Source: Phialocephala subalpina
Lineage: Eukaryota; Ascomycota; Leotiomycetes; Helotiales; Mollisiaceae
Assembly (NCBI GenBank): GCA_900073065.1
Contig: FJOG01000047.1
Coordinates: 36,780 to 49,949, forward strand
Length of the DNA: 13,170 nt
Direction: 5' to 3'
Under the pieces are notes generated by a model. It did not search any database and was not told the origin of the DNA. It saw only the letters and a list, made by a program, of their open reading frames with translations. The position numbers and the translations under genes were made by a program. Shown here piece after piece: positions 1 through 8,712 of the stretch; positions within the stretch are counted from its first letter, which is position 1; every line of letters begins with the position of its first letter.

Positions 1-2296
1 AATATTTTTAAAAATAATAATTTATTTGAATTATAAATTTATAATTTAAAAAATATAATCGAAAAATTAATAAATAATTTTAATATTTATTGCGATATAC
101 TTATATATAATTAGCTTCTCTTTTCTTCTTTTAAAACTTGGGACGAATTTAATATATAAGGGGACGATTATAACGAAGCGATTTATTTTATTTTAAAAAA
201 TCTTTATTTATAATAATAATTTCGGAGGTTTATATTAATTACGTATCCTTTAATATATAAAGAGCTTTTTGCTCTCTAAGAAATAATAAGAACTTTTTAC
301 CATTTTATTTTATTGGTTTTATTACGTATAACGAATAATTATAAAAGCGAAATCAAATATTTATTAAAGCCTATAAATTTATTATAATTATATAAAATTA
401 AATAGTTTTCCTTTAAAAGAATTATTACCTTTTTATAATATTCGTATTACTCTCGAGTATATTTAGATCTTAATAAAATACTTTTTGATTATTTTTAAAT
501 TTAATAGTTTAGCGATTAAATTTAAAGAATAAAACTTAAAGTATAATAACTTTTTTTTATTTCTTTAAATTTATTTTTAGTTTGAAAATTAGAATATAAA
601 TTTAATTATTAATCTAACGAATAAAAATACGATTATTTTTTTGCGAATATTAAATATTATAAATAAATAGGCAAAAATATTCTAAAAAATACGAACGAAA
701 ATATAAAAAAAGTAATAATATTAACGAGCGAATTAAATAAAGAGAATAATATAATAAGATTATTTAATATTAGTTAATAATATTACGTTAAATTAATTTG
801 TATTAAAAAATCGAATTAATCTTTTGATTTTACTAACCAAATTAAAACGTGGTTTATAATAAATTTCTCAAGTTACTTTTAATTAAAAAACAAAAAATAG
901 TAAAAGAATTTATAAATAAAATCACGTTAATAAGAAAAAAGTTTAAAGTGTAAATAAAACTTATTATTAATATATTGCGAGTATTGGAAAACAAGTCTAA
1001 TAAATACTAATATTTATTTTGTATAATAAGTTTCTCGATATAAAATTAATTTAATCGAGGCGAAAATCTATATTTTAAAAGAGAAAAAAATAAATAAATA
1101 GAAGCGAATAAAACGAAAATCGAATTAAATACTAAAAAGAATATTAAAGAAAGAAAATATAATTAAGAATATAAAAAGCGACTTTAAAATACTAAAAACT
1201 TTAAAAAGTAATATAATAATTACTTTGGAAAAATAAGTAAATTTTCTTAGTTTTAAAAGTTTCCTTTAAATAATTAATAAGAAGTAATAATTATTAATAT
1301 AATTGGCGCCGTTATTATAATCGAAAACTTGATTATAATAGTAATTATATTAGTTTTAAGTGTTTCTCTTATTATTAATATAAAATATACTTAGATTTAT
1401 TATTTTATATTAAAAAACGAGATTGAGAAAAGAAAACAAATTAAGAAAACTCGATAAATTGAAATTCGAAGGCTAAAAAAAGAGATAACGAAACTAAAAA
1501 ATATTTTAAAGGAATTAGCGAATGAAATAAATTTAATAGTAATTATAATATTATTATAAATTATAATAAAAAGCTTTTATTGAAATATTTTATACTTTTA
1601 TCGAAAGTAATAATTAAGGGAATCGTATTTAAATTTATTTACCGATTATATATATTATAATAATATATTGATAACTTTATAATGTTTTTTATTACTTTTT
1701 AATATATTATTAATAATATAATAAGAAATAATAATATAATATTCGGAATAATTAAGAATAAAGAAAAAGTTCTTGAGATTAAATCTATAAAAGTTTGGTT
1801 TGAATTAAGAATATATTACTTAGTTTTACTTATTATTCATCGTATAAATTATACTTGTTAATACTTTTGATATAAAGATTTAATTTTAATACGCCGCGAT
1901 AGTTTTTATAATATATTCCAAGGTTTTTTTTATTTTTATCCTTTTTCGAAATTATTTAATTTATTACTTTAGAATTTTATATAAAGAGAATAAATATATA
2001 ACTTGAGAAAAAAATATTAAAACTAATTAAAAATAAAAGAATATTAAATAACGTATTACGAATCTTATTATTTAAATTAATAATTACTAGTAATATTTAG
2101 TTTTATAACGTTTATATAATTAATTTATTTAATATAATATTTCTTTAGAAATAAATTGCTTTAAAGGATAGCTTCTAAGACTTAGTTTATTCTTTGGTTA
2201 CTTCTTTCCGTAATATCGAATTTAAGTTTCTCGGTAATAATTAATAATAATATTTTTTTTAATAAAAGCGTTAAATTTATTATAATTGTTCGATAC
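1..2296. repeat. RIP-mutated AT-rich repeat block (left)
   Basis: The block is very AT-rich, full of TpA, and nearly free of CpA and TpG, while TCG and ACG trinucleotides survive. That is the expected residue of repeat-induced point mutation, which converts CpA to TpA on both strands. No long open frame remains. One stretch near 1425-1530 would read as a charged, coiled-coil-like peptide if stops are ignored, but I cannot assign it to a transposon protein. Residues 168-440 are shared with 12275-12541. The composition changes abruptly at about 2290. The block is probably a stack of dead transposons whose class cannot be told by eye. Confidence 0.85.
168..440 (+). repeat. Direct repeat copy 1 (partner at 12275-12541)
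   Basis: This segment aligns almost end to end with 12275-12541 in the same orientation. Shared landmarks include TTTCGGAGGTTTRTA, TCTCTAAGAAATAATAAGAA and ACGTATAACGAATAATTAT. Most differences are C to T or G to A, with this copy the more mutated: for example TATAACGAAGCG here against TATGGCGGGGCG there. It is one copy of a dispersed repeat after RIP. The left limit is uncertain because similarity fades around 165. Confidence 0.8.
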
Positions 2297-2446
2297 TATG
2301 GCAAAGCAGAATAATAGAGCGGTGTATCACGTAGTTTAATGAGGATATATTAAGAGATTTGGCATTTTGTATTCTTAATTCTTTAAGTAGCTTTCTACGT
2401 AGTTCGCAGACACTAAAATTAACTCTAAGAAGTTTACCCCTCCACA
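2297..2446 (+). repeat. 5' LTR of the TRIM-like element
   Basis: This is the first 150 bp direct repeat, beginning TATGG (RIP form of TGTGG) and ending CCACA. It aligns without gaps to 3304-3453. By my count there are about 25 differences, all but one transitions, as RIP would produce. Shared blocks include AGCGGTGTATCACGT and AGCTTTCTACGTAGTTCG. Confidence 0.7.
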
Positions 2447-2839
2447 TTAGTGATTTACGCAGGGACGATTAATGACCTTAAGGGTCGCCGCAATCAAGGG
2501 CTACAATCAAATTAATGATGCAATTGCGACTATAACGACCCTTATTCGATTCTCTCGACCACGCTTGCGAGCACTCTTACGAGCTTCTTCCTTTCGATTC
2601 TATCACTTTACGGTCGTCTCTAAGTCTACGAGCCTCGAGCACTGAATTCCCTGCGAGCTTACGAGCCTACGATCGACCCCTTTTCCATTCTACGACCAAT
2701 CTACGACCTCTTAATTGAGCCAGTCGAACCTACCTACGGAGCTGGCACCTTATCTGCTACACTCCTACTTTGAGAGTGTTCTATATAGCTCGCATCTCAC
2801 TGCCTACCTCCGCTCTCTATTCTTCGATTCTACGACCTT

Positions 2840-2932
2840 ACGACCGACCGACCGACCCCTTTCTCGACCCACCCCTTTCTCGACCCACCCCTTTCTCGAC
2901 CCACCCCTTTCTCGACCCACCCCTTTCTTCCA
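2840..2932 (+). repeat. CGAC run and 16-bp minisatellite
   Basis: A short run of the 4-mer CGAC (about 2841-2856) passes into roughly four and a half perfect copies of the 16-mer CTTTCTCGACCCACCC (about 2857-2928). The surrounding core (2550-3000) also repeats shorter variants of CTACGAGC and CTACGACC, so the array seems to have grown from a local motif. It encodes nothing recognisable; the Ser/Thr/Pro-rich frames across it are compositional. Confidence 0.9.
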
Positions 2933-3292
2933 GCTCTAGTAGCTGCGCCCTATCGAGCATATACGAACCTTCCCTTCCATTCTACGAGCGTTCGACCGTA
3001 TATCCATACTACTATTGATACTACAAGAGGAGATTACTAGGCTTAATGATATGGACCCTATAATAGAGGGAAACTGCAAGCTGGGCACGCTAATTTAGCT
3101 GGAGTAGCTTACAGTACTATATATGGGCACTATTCCCCATTGGGAGCCGTAGTACTGGGCGAAGCCTTATCATATGGATGAAGACTCTGCCAGCTATTGA
3201 TTGTAGAGTAGAGGGCTTTCTAGAGATGCGGATACGTGCTTCTGATTGGAGGAGAGGAGGAGAGTCACGTGCTCGGGACGAGCACTACATAT

Positions 3293-3302
3293 GGGGGGAC
3301 GA
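3293..3302 (+). other. Putative polypurine tract
   Basis: GGGGGGACGA lies one base upstream of the second 150 bp repeat (TGTGG at 3304). That is the position and composition expected of the plus-strand primer in an LTR retrotransposon. A single pyrimidine interrupts it. Confidence 0.5.
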
Positions 3303-3303
3303 T

Positions 3304-3453
3304 TGTGGCAGGGCAGAATGGTTAAGCGGTGTATCACGTGGTCTAGTGAAAATATATTAAGAGATTTAGCATCTTGTATTCTTAGTTCTTTAGGCAGCTT
3401 TCTACGTAGTTCGTAGATATTAGAATTAATTTTAAGAAGTTTACCCTTCCATA
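3304..3453 (+). repeat. 3' LTR of the TRIM-like element
   Basis: This is the second 150 bp direct repeat, beginning TGTGG and ending CCATA (RIP form of CCACA). It is less mutated than the first at its left end and more mutated at its right end. The AT-rich background resumes immediately after it. Confidence 0.7.
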
Positions 3454-3793
3454 GTATTTTATAACGAAATATAATAAAGTTATATTAATAAAATTAATAA
3501 TAATAATCGAAGCGTTTTAATAACGAATAACGCTATTTATATGTTTTCGAGGGAAATTTGAATGGAAATACCAAATGAAAAATAACGTAATAATTATAAA
3601 TCAAGTGATTAATAAATAGAAAAGAGTAATAATACTAATAATTATTAATTGCGAAAGCGATTAAAAGTAAAATATATAATATTAATATTAAATCTATTTA
3701 TTTAATTAAGTGGAAATATTTATTTAATATAATATTCTTATTAGAATATTAGAATCAAATCAAATCGCTTAATAAAATAATACGTAATTAATA
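3454..3793. repeat. RIP-mutated AT-rich stretch upstream of the NLR
   Basis: The stretch is AT-rich and TpA-rich with no open frame. It separates the LTR element from the HET-NACHT-WD40 pseudogene and presumably includes that gene's former promoter. I see no recognisable regulatory site left in it. Confidence 0.6.
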
Positions 3794-4534
3794 ATGCGGC
3801 TTTATATCAATATATAACGATTTCCTTATCGTATTAAAACCACTATTACTAATTACGAGTCCTTAACTAATATATACTTTCGTATAAATGGGAAGCAAAA
3901 GAAATTACTTTCAAAGGTTTAATAAACGGCACGAATAAAAATAAAGCTAATTACGGCAAAATACAATTCTACGGAGAATAAGTAAAGTGTAACGATTTAT
4001 AATACTTTTAAATAAATACTTATTATATTAACAAATCGAGTAGAGTCGAACTCTTAGAAATTATTAATTCGATATTTCGCTAATATCAAAAAGCAATCAA
4101 ATACTACGTTTATTTATCGGATATTTTGATATAAAAACGGAAAGCAAATAATATATCTATTGAGTATACTTAAGAATCTACTTTCCGAGTAAGCGAATAA
4201 TTTACACGAGATTAAACCCTTTAAGAGCTTCTCGCTCTAAGATCAATTGCATTCTTCTCCCGAGAACGCGAGCAATTAAGTGATAAAAGAACTTTAGAGT
4301 AACAAATCCACGAGATTACGGGAACCTTTATTATAGCGCTTCGAGAATACGTTCTATCCCAATTTAACGTCGATAAACGATTCTTATAAGCAAAAAGCCA
4401 ATATATTACACGCGGAGAAAATAAGGCGTATTCGCTATTTGGTATTTTCGATATCCAAATGCCCTTTCTTTATAGCGAAGGAGAAATCAAAGCGTTTTAG
4501 CGACTCCGAAACGCAATCGATAAACCTTTCAAGG
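3794..4534 (+). other. HET domain segment of the NLR pseudogene
   Basis: Recognised blocks in order are MRL at the start, ILSYKWE, a decayed form of the WVDTCCIDK block (reading INTYYINK), YVYLSD, ESTFR, LQELLAP (now broken by a TAA), FFSRERE, QIHEITG, and AYSLFGIFDIQMP with LYSEG. This is the classical order in fungal heterokaryon-incompatibility (PF06985-type) domains. About 13 stops fall here. Key tryptophans and glutamines are replaced by stops, as TGG and CAA/CAG to TAG/TAA would give. Confidence 0.9.
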
Positions 4535-4581
4535 GTAAGTCTTATTTATACGATTAATATTTAATATACTATTAAAACTAG
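4535..4581 (+). other. Probable intron 1 of the NLR pseudogene
   Basis: GTAAGT at 4535 follows directly after the end of the HET domain, and an AG lies at 4580-4581 after an AT-rich, mutated stretch. Its 47 bp length fits the other introns here. The HET frame before it and the NACHT frame after it do not join exactly, so the acceptor or a nearby indel is uncertain. Confidence 0.4.
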
Positions 4582-4642
4582 CGCTAATTAGAGTTTAAAC
4601 CCTAAGAAAGATTTATTTCGTTATTTACCATATATTAAAAAG

Positions 4643-5330
4643 GCGCCTTTTAACGTATACGACCATTAAAACGAATTTGCTTACCTTTTTAATACGCGTA
4701 TTAACTTTCTATAAGAGATATATAATTAGGTTAATAGAAAAGATAGATAAGTTAAGCGATATATCTTTTGGTTAAACGGCCTAATTAAGACGGGAAAGTC
4801 AATAATCTCCCGTATTATCGCCCGCAAATACAATAAGTAAAAGCGTTTTAAAGTTAGCTTCTTCTTCTCAAAGGGCGGCGGAGACGTAAACTATACCGGT
4901 AAACTCTTTATAAGTCTTACTATATAGCTCGCGGATATTATATTATTTCTTTAAATATATATTTATAATACTATGAAAAAGCGGAGCGATATTACGAATT
5001 TATCTTTTTTAGATCAATAGTACGAGTTTATTATCCGTCCGTTAAAATTAGTAAAATCAAATAAACTTTTATTTTTATTTTCTTATTTACTTATTATTGA
5101 TACCTTTGATAAGTATAATAACGAAGGCTACGTTCGTATAATTTTGTAGCTTCTAATTAAAGCTCGATTATTAATAATTATAAGATTTCGAATCTTTTTA
5201 ATAAGTAAACCTAAAGTTCCAATTCGATATAATATACGTATTATCCTATAAGCCGAATACTAAGACCTCGTACTCCACGATATATAGCTAGCAATTATCA
5301 ATTATAATATCTCTTTTTTCTTAGAATATT
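4643..5330 (+). other. NACHT NTPase segment of the NLR pseudogene
   Basis: Walker A GLIKTGKS (4778-4801) keeps the Gly, Lys and Ser of the P-loop even though the following residues have drifted. SFFFSKGGGDV follows, as in this family. The Walker B region reads LLIIDTFD, a RIP-softened LLVIDALD. After it come FRIFLISKP, from the sensor-type RxFLTSRPE block, and LHDI. About a dozen TAA/TAG stops interrupt it. This is the part where RIP damage is densest. Confidence 0.9.
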
Positions 5331-6175
5331 ATCTAAGGATAATCGGGCAAAAGTAAACTCTTGGATCTAAATAACCAAGCGATAAAGTTTTGAAATAGTT
5401 AGTATTCTATACTAGTAGACTTTTCATTTAAGTAGTAATAGCGTATCGATTTATAAAAGATGGCAAAGAGTTCGCTAAAGATAGGCTTAATGAGATTCTT
5501 AAGGGCACCGATTTCGAAGGCACGCCGGAATAGTATCTCGACCAAATATATATCACTATACTTCAAAACTCTGTACTTACTACTTTCAAACCACCAGAGA
5601 AAGTGCGTTTATATATAATATAGCGAAGAATTCTTAGAAGCATTATTATCTTATTTTCCCCCTTTCCTATTACCTCGCTAGCAAAAGTAATCAGTATCTC
5701 TGGGCTACGGGTTACGTAGACTCTCGAAAGACTACAAGCTATCCTAAATGTTCCAAAGGATATTACTAGATTACTCCGCCTCTACTACCCTTCATTCCGC
5801 GACTTTCTCCTCAATAAAGACCGATATAGGGATTACTGGGTAAATGAGAAAGAGGCACACCAAATATTAGCTGTTTATTATATACAGCTAATATCTCAGA
5901 TACTTAAGAAGGATGTTTGCGAATTATATGCTCCTAGTTATTAAGCCGCTCAAATTGAGAGCAGTCGTATTCAGAAATGCCTTCCGCCCGAAGTTCAATA
6001 CGCATGCCTCTACCGGGTTCAGTATCTGCAAAGGAGTGGCTCTCAGGCTTACGACGGCGAGGAAGCCCACCGATTTCTGCAGGCTCATCTACTACACTGG
6101 CTTGAGGCGCTTGGGTGGATGGGCAAGACGTCAGAAGGGGTTCTAGCAATACTGTCCTTAGAGGCTCACGTTCCG

Positions 6176-6228
6176 GTAATCTATCTATCTATCTATTATT
6201 TATAGGAGTCTAATTAACTTGTCCTCAG
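6176..6228 (+). other. Probable intron 2 of the NLR pseudogene
   Basis: GTAATC starts the intron and CAG ends it. A CTAAT branch-like site lies about 15 bases before the end, and a short TATC microsatellite sits inside. Removing it joins LSLEAHVP to SPNLHAFIHDAKRFALYN in phase. It lies between the helical linker and the WD40 part. Confidence 0.75.
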
Positions 6229-6441
6229 GTTAACGAAAGCCCCAATTTGCACGCATTTATCCATGATGCAAAGCGATTTGCCTTATATAATCGATCAGTA
6301 ATTGAATAAGCACCTCTCCAGTTATACTGTTCGGCTCTTGTCTTCGCCCCAGAGAATAGTATTATTAGAAGACAGTTCAAGAAGGATATCCTACAATGGA
6401 TCCAGAGAAAACCAAAGGTACAAGCAAATTGGAGCGCGGCG

Positions 6442-6756
6442 TTGCAGACGCTTGAGGGCCATTCAGACATGATCAATGCAGTGGCTTTCTCGCCCGACGG
6501 CAAGCAGATCGTGTCTGGGTCAGTTGATAAGACAATCCGGCTCTGGGATGCCGTGATAGGCGCGGCACTTTAAATACTTGAGGGCTATTCGCGCGATATC
6601 TACTTAATGGCCTTCTCGCCGGACGGCAAGAACGTTATATCTGGGTCATATAATAACACGGTGTAGCTCTGGGACGCGGCAACAGAAATGGCGCTGCAGA
6701 CGCTCGACGTCCACTCGAACTTCGTCACTTCAGTCAGCTTTTCACAAGACGGCAAG
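6442..6756 (+). repeat. WD40 repeats of the NLR pseudogene (two and a half units)
   Basis: Units of 42 codons (126 bp) start at 6442, 6568 and 6694. The first reads [20 protein letters not shown] and closes with IRLWDA. The second carries a TAA at its second codon and a TAG just before LWD. The third stops at SFSQDGK (6756) and runs into the C-terminal tail. Related HET-NACHT-WD40 proteins often carry many near-identical units, so this array is short. Confidence 0.9.
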
Positions 6757-6918
6757 GTAGAGCCGGCTTTATTGTTTGTGGCAAATGATTGGGTAGTAAA
6801 AGAGGGGACAAATATTCTCTGGCTTCCTCCTGACTATCGAGCGACCTGCGAGGCTGTCTGGAGCAAAGTCATTGTCCTAGGACATTCATCGGGGAAAATA
6901 TCTATTTTCGGATTTTAA

Positions 6919-7917
6919 GGAAGGTTTAAGGCTTATAAGAGTAGTATAGCTTATGCACACCGTGTTTGTATAATATGGAACCATCGTGAATATCGAGTAT
7001 GACCTGGCCCTGCCCTGCTACGAGTTGATTCCGCTACCAAAAGTAACGACCTCGCGAAGACGAAAGCATGTTTCGCCGGAAAAGTCTATACCAGGGCAGC
7101 CCACTCGTGGCTCGACGCAGTACTTATTCATCTCTCATTCCGTCTCGACACTCCACTCCCTCGCCAGCTCGCGACGTCCTACCCGTGTGTGTGTCTGTAC
7201 GTCTGTGTGGTGCACAGCCGTCTCGTAGAGATGCGCTGTGCTAAGTATGTTCGTGTAACTTATTGTACTTGTTCTTTGACCGGTTATCGCGTTCGAGCTC
7301 ACGGCGGAAGAAGTCTGCGAGATGAAAGTATTGGTTGGAATGTGATACTGATATAAACTGGCCCCTGGCCCGTAAGCTGATCTGACGATTAAGTTAACTT
7401 GATCAACGTCGGATTGTGAGATAAGGGACGTGGTGGCTGTTCTCATCACTATGCGCTAACTAAATTAGGTTAAGTTATAGTATGGATTTTCGATGAGAGC
7501 CTCGGGGTCGACAAGTCACACCTTGCTGTTTCGATTTCTCGTGATCTTGATCCAACAACTCTCCGTTTAAACGGCCGTTGCCGTGCCCGGCTTGGGAGGC
7601 CGTCTGGTTGGCTGTTGATGCTCAAACAACGCATCGCGCGTTTGCCAGCGGCGTCCGATTTGACACAATGATTCAAAACTCCTTATCATGCATGCCCTTC
7701 AGCAACCAGTCGTTTGGGGCCCCAAGGTGAAGTGGGAGGCTTCTTTCCTCCGCAGATTAATTCTTGTTCTGCTATGAACCACTGTCAAATCATCAGTGTT
7801 TCTACTGTGTTCTACCCTCTACTTCCTTCAATCATAGCCATCTACAGTTTACACCTCTCCACGATCCGGGCGTAGTACGCATGACGAAATCGAGACTCGA
7901 ATCCAGATTAAACTGGG
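6919..7917. other. Intergenic region without a supported gene
   Basis: Composition is normal, not RIP-like. Small open frames exist on both strands (for example 7135-7449 and 7470-7676 on -), but none has recognisable motifs, splice logic or compositional support. A GTGTGTGTCTGT run is near 7187. A pyrimidine-rich stretch at about 7800-7860 resembles the leader upstream of fungal start codons and may belong to the gene starting at 7918. Confidence 0.5.
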
Positions 7918-8416
7918 ATGCCCGCTATTCGAAAGGTTATTCCGAGAAGGGGAAGAGAGTTTTGGCATTCGCTCGATCCTGATGACTTGAAGCAGGTCAT
8001 GGAGGCAGTAATGAGCGAGGTAAGGTTGAAAACAGCTCAGATACACCACAAAGACCTAATGTACACTACAGTACGACAGGTCAGACCCAGATCAAGTTCA
8101 TTATAGTGCGGGGGAAGCGCCCAACCTTCCCCTCACAGTCTGTGGCCCTCGAATCAGCCTGCCATGTTTCCGCGATTGCCAGATATTTTTGCTTTATGGC
8201 GCAGTCCTCATTGAAGGCCAAGGGCGACTCGTCGATACCTGCTGCTCATACATTGTTAAGGATGAGGAGTGGATCGGGCTATGTGGAAGCAAGACCGTTA
8301 TCGTCGTAATGGAGGAAGGGGAACAACGGGGAGCCTGTCGCAAAAACACGTTGGAGTCACAGAAAAGACTTCTCGCAGAAAGGTCAAAGCCTGGCAATAA
8401 GTGTGTTATTATGTAA
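7918..8416 (+). CDS. Small orphan protein with C-terminal CaaX box (CVIM)
   Basis: The model has two exons, 7918-8019 and 8072-8416, giving 148 residues. The 52 bp intron has a GTAAGG donor, a CTAAT branch-like site and an ACAG acceptor, and it joins two long open frames in phase 0. The protein begins MPAIRKVIPRRGREFW and has an Asp-rich stretch (LDPDDLKQ). A Val/Ile-rich middle follows (FLLYGAVLIEG, KTVIVVMEEG), then a charged tail ending SKPGNKCVIM. The last four residues are a textbook CaaX box (Cys, two aliphatics, Met). In known proteins such a box directs farnesylation, proteolysis and methylation, and so membrane attachment. I do not recognise the family: there is no Ras G domain and no transmembrane segment. 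The start is the first ATG after an in-frame stop at 7909; an upstream exon cannot be excluded. Confidence 0.5.
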
Positions 8417-8712
8417 ATACTCGAATCTGGCCACTGTTTTCCAGAAGCCATTTCCGAACGTTGCATAGCGCTGCATGAGACTCAACGCAAGCTTCGGAAA
8501 GGACACGCAAGCCAAGGATCGGCATGAAGTACTGGCGGATGGAAGTTCACAACATGGGGGATGGGTTGCGAGTACGGCAGAGGGGAGGGATCTCACTGGA
8601 TCCAGTCTGAACTCGACATCTAGGTATCAAAGTGCCATTCAGTAGAGAAGAGAGAAAAGTTCTTTGCTGTGGTACCTTGAATCAAGCATTCCACCTTCTC
8701 CATACTTCGAGT
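8417..8712. other. Spacer between convergent genes
   Basis: The interval holds the 3' ends of the + strand CaaX gene and the - strand BTB gene. ACTCGACATCT occurs here at about 8612 and again inside the BTB gene's last codons (about 8721). I see no gene or RNA structure. Confidence 0.5.

Larger units (their letters stand above)
2297..3453 (+). mobile_element. TRIM-like non-autonomous LTR retrotransposon
   Basis: Two direct repeats of exactly 150 bp (2297-2446 and 3304-3453) flank an 857 bp core. Allowing for RIP, each repeat starts TGTGG and ends CCACA, the TG...CA inverted ends of LTRs. A purine run (GGGGGGACGA, 3293-3302) sits one base before the second repeat, where a polypurine tract belongs. 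The core holds only short open frames and a minisatellite, with no gag or pol, so the element would depend on enzymes supplied in trans. A primer-binding site is not clear; TTAGTG follows the first LTR. The flanking 4-mers ATAC (2293-2296) and GTAT (3454-3457) could be a target-site duplication of GTAC altered by RIP, but this is weak. A chance tandem duplication is the main alternative. Confidence 0.65.
3794..6918 (+). pseudogene. HET-NACHT-WD40 NLR (HET-E/HET-D type), RIP-killed
   Basis: When RIP-type stops are ignored, one protein of about 1,000 codons can be followed from MRL at 3794 to a stop at 6916-6918. It has an N-terminal HET domain, a NACHT NTPase and C-terminal WD40 repeats. Such proteins act in vegetative incompatibility or innate immunity: the WD repeats sense, NACHT binds nucleotide and oligomerises, and HET triggers cell death. 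Visible landmarks are a HET block ILSYKWE (3874), the HET motif AYSLFGIFDIQMPFLY (from 4426), Walker A GLIKTGKS (4778-4801), Walker B LLIIDTFD (5087-5110), the linker CLPPEVQYACLYRVQYLQ (from about 5980), WD units, and a tail with LWLPPDYRATC. Two introns are likely: 4535-4581 (GTAAGT...AG) and 6176-6228. The first does not join the frames perfectly, and the frame slips once near 3872, so small indels exist. About 36 premature stops are TAA or TAG and none is TGA. No functional product is expected. Confidence 0.92.

Noticed and set aside
1425..1560. Coiled-coil-like peptide in RIP-mutated DNA
   Set aside because: Stretches rich in AAA, GAA and ATA codons look charged and helical in any AT-rich DNA. 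No transposase or polymerase motif could be confirmed.
2715..3018. Overlapping Ser/Thr/Pro-rich frames across the minisatellite
   Set aside because: They follow from the 16-bp repeat and have no start context, domain or splice logic; the region is the core of a non-coding LTR element.
5913..6503. Short frames on both strands within the NLR 3' part
   Set aside because: They are shadows of the pseudogene frame, which carries the family motifs.
7135..7676. Two minus-strand frames of 104 and 68 codons
   Set aside because: Their composition is unremarkable, and there is no recognisable motif, convincing leader or intron.
8106..8596. Several alternative frames on both strands overlapping the CaaX gene's second exon and its 3' flank
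   Set aside because: They compete with the exon 8072-8416, which is supported by a complete intron; none has its own signals.
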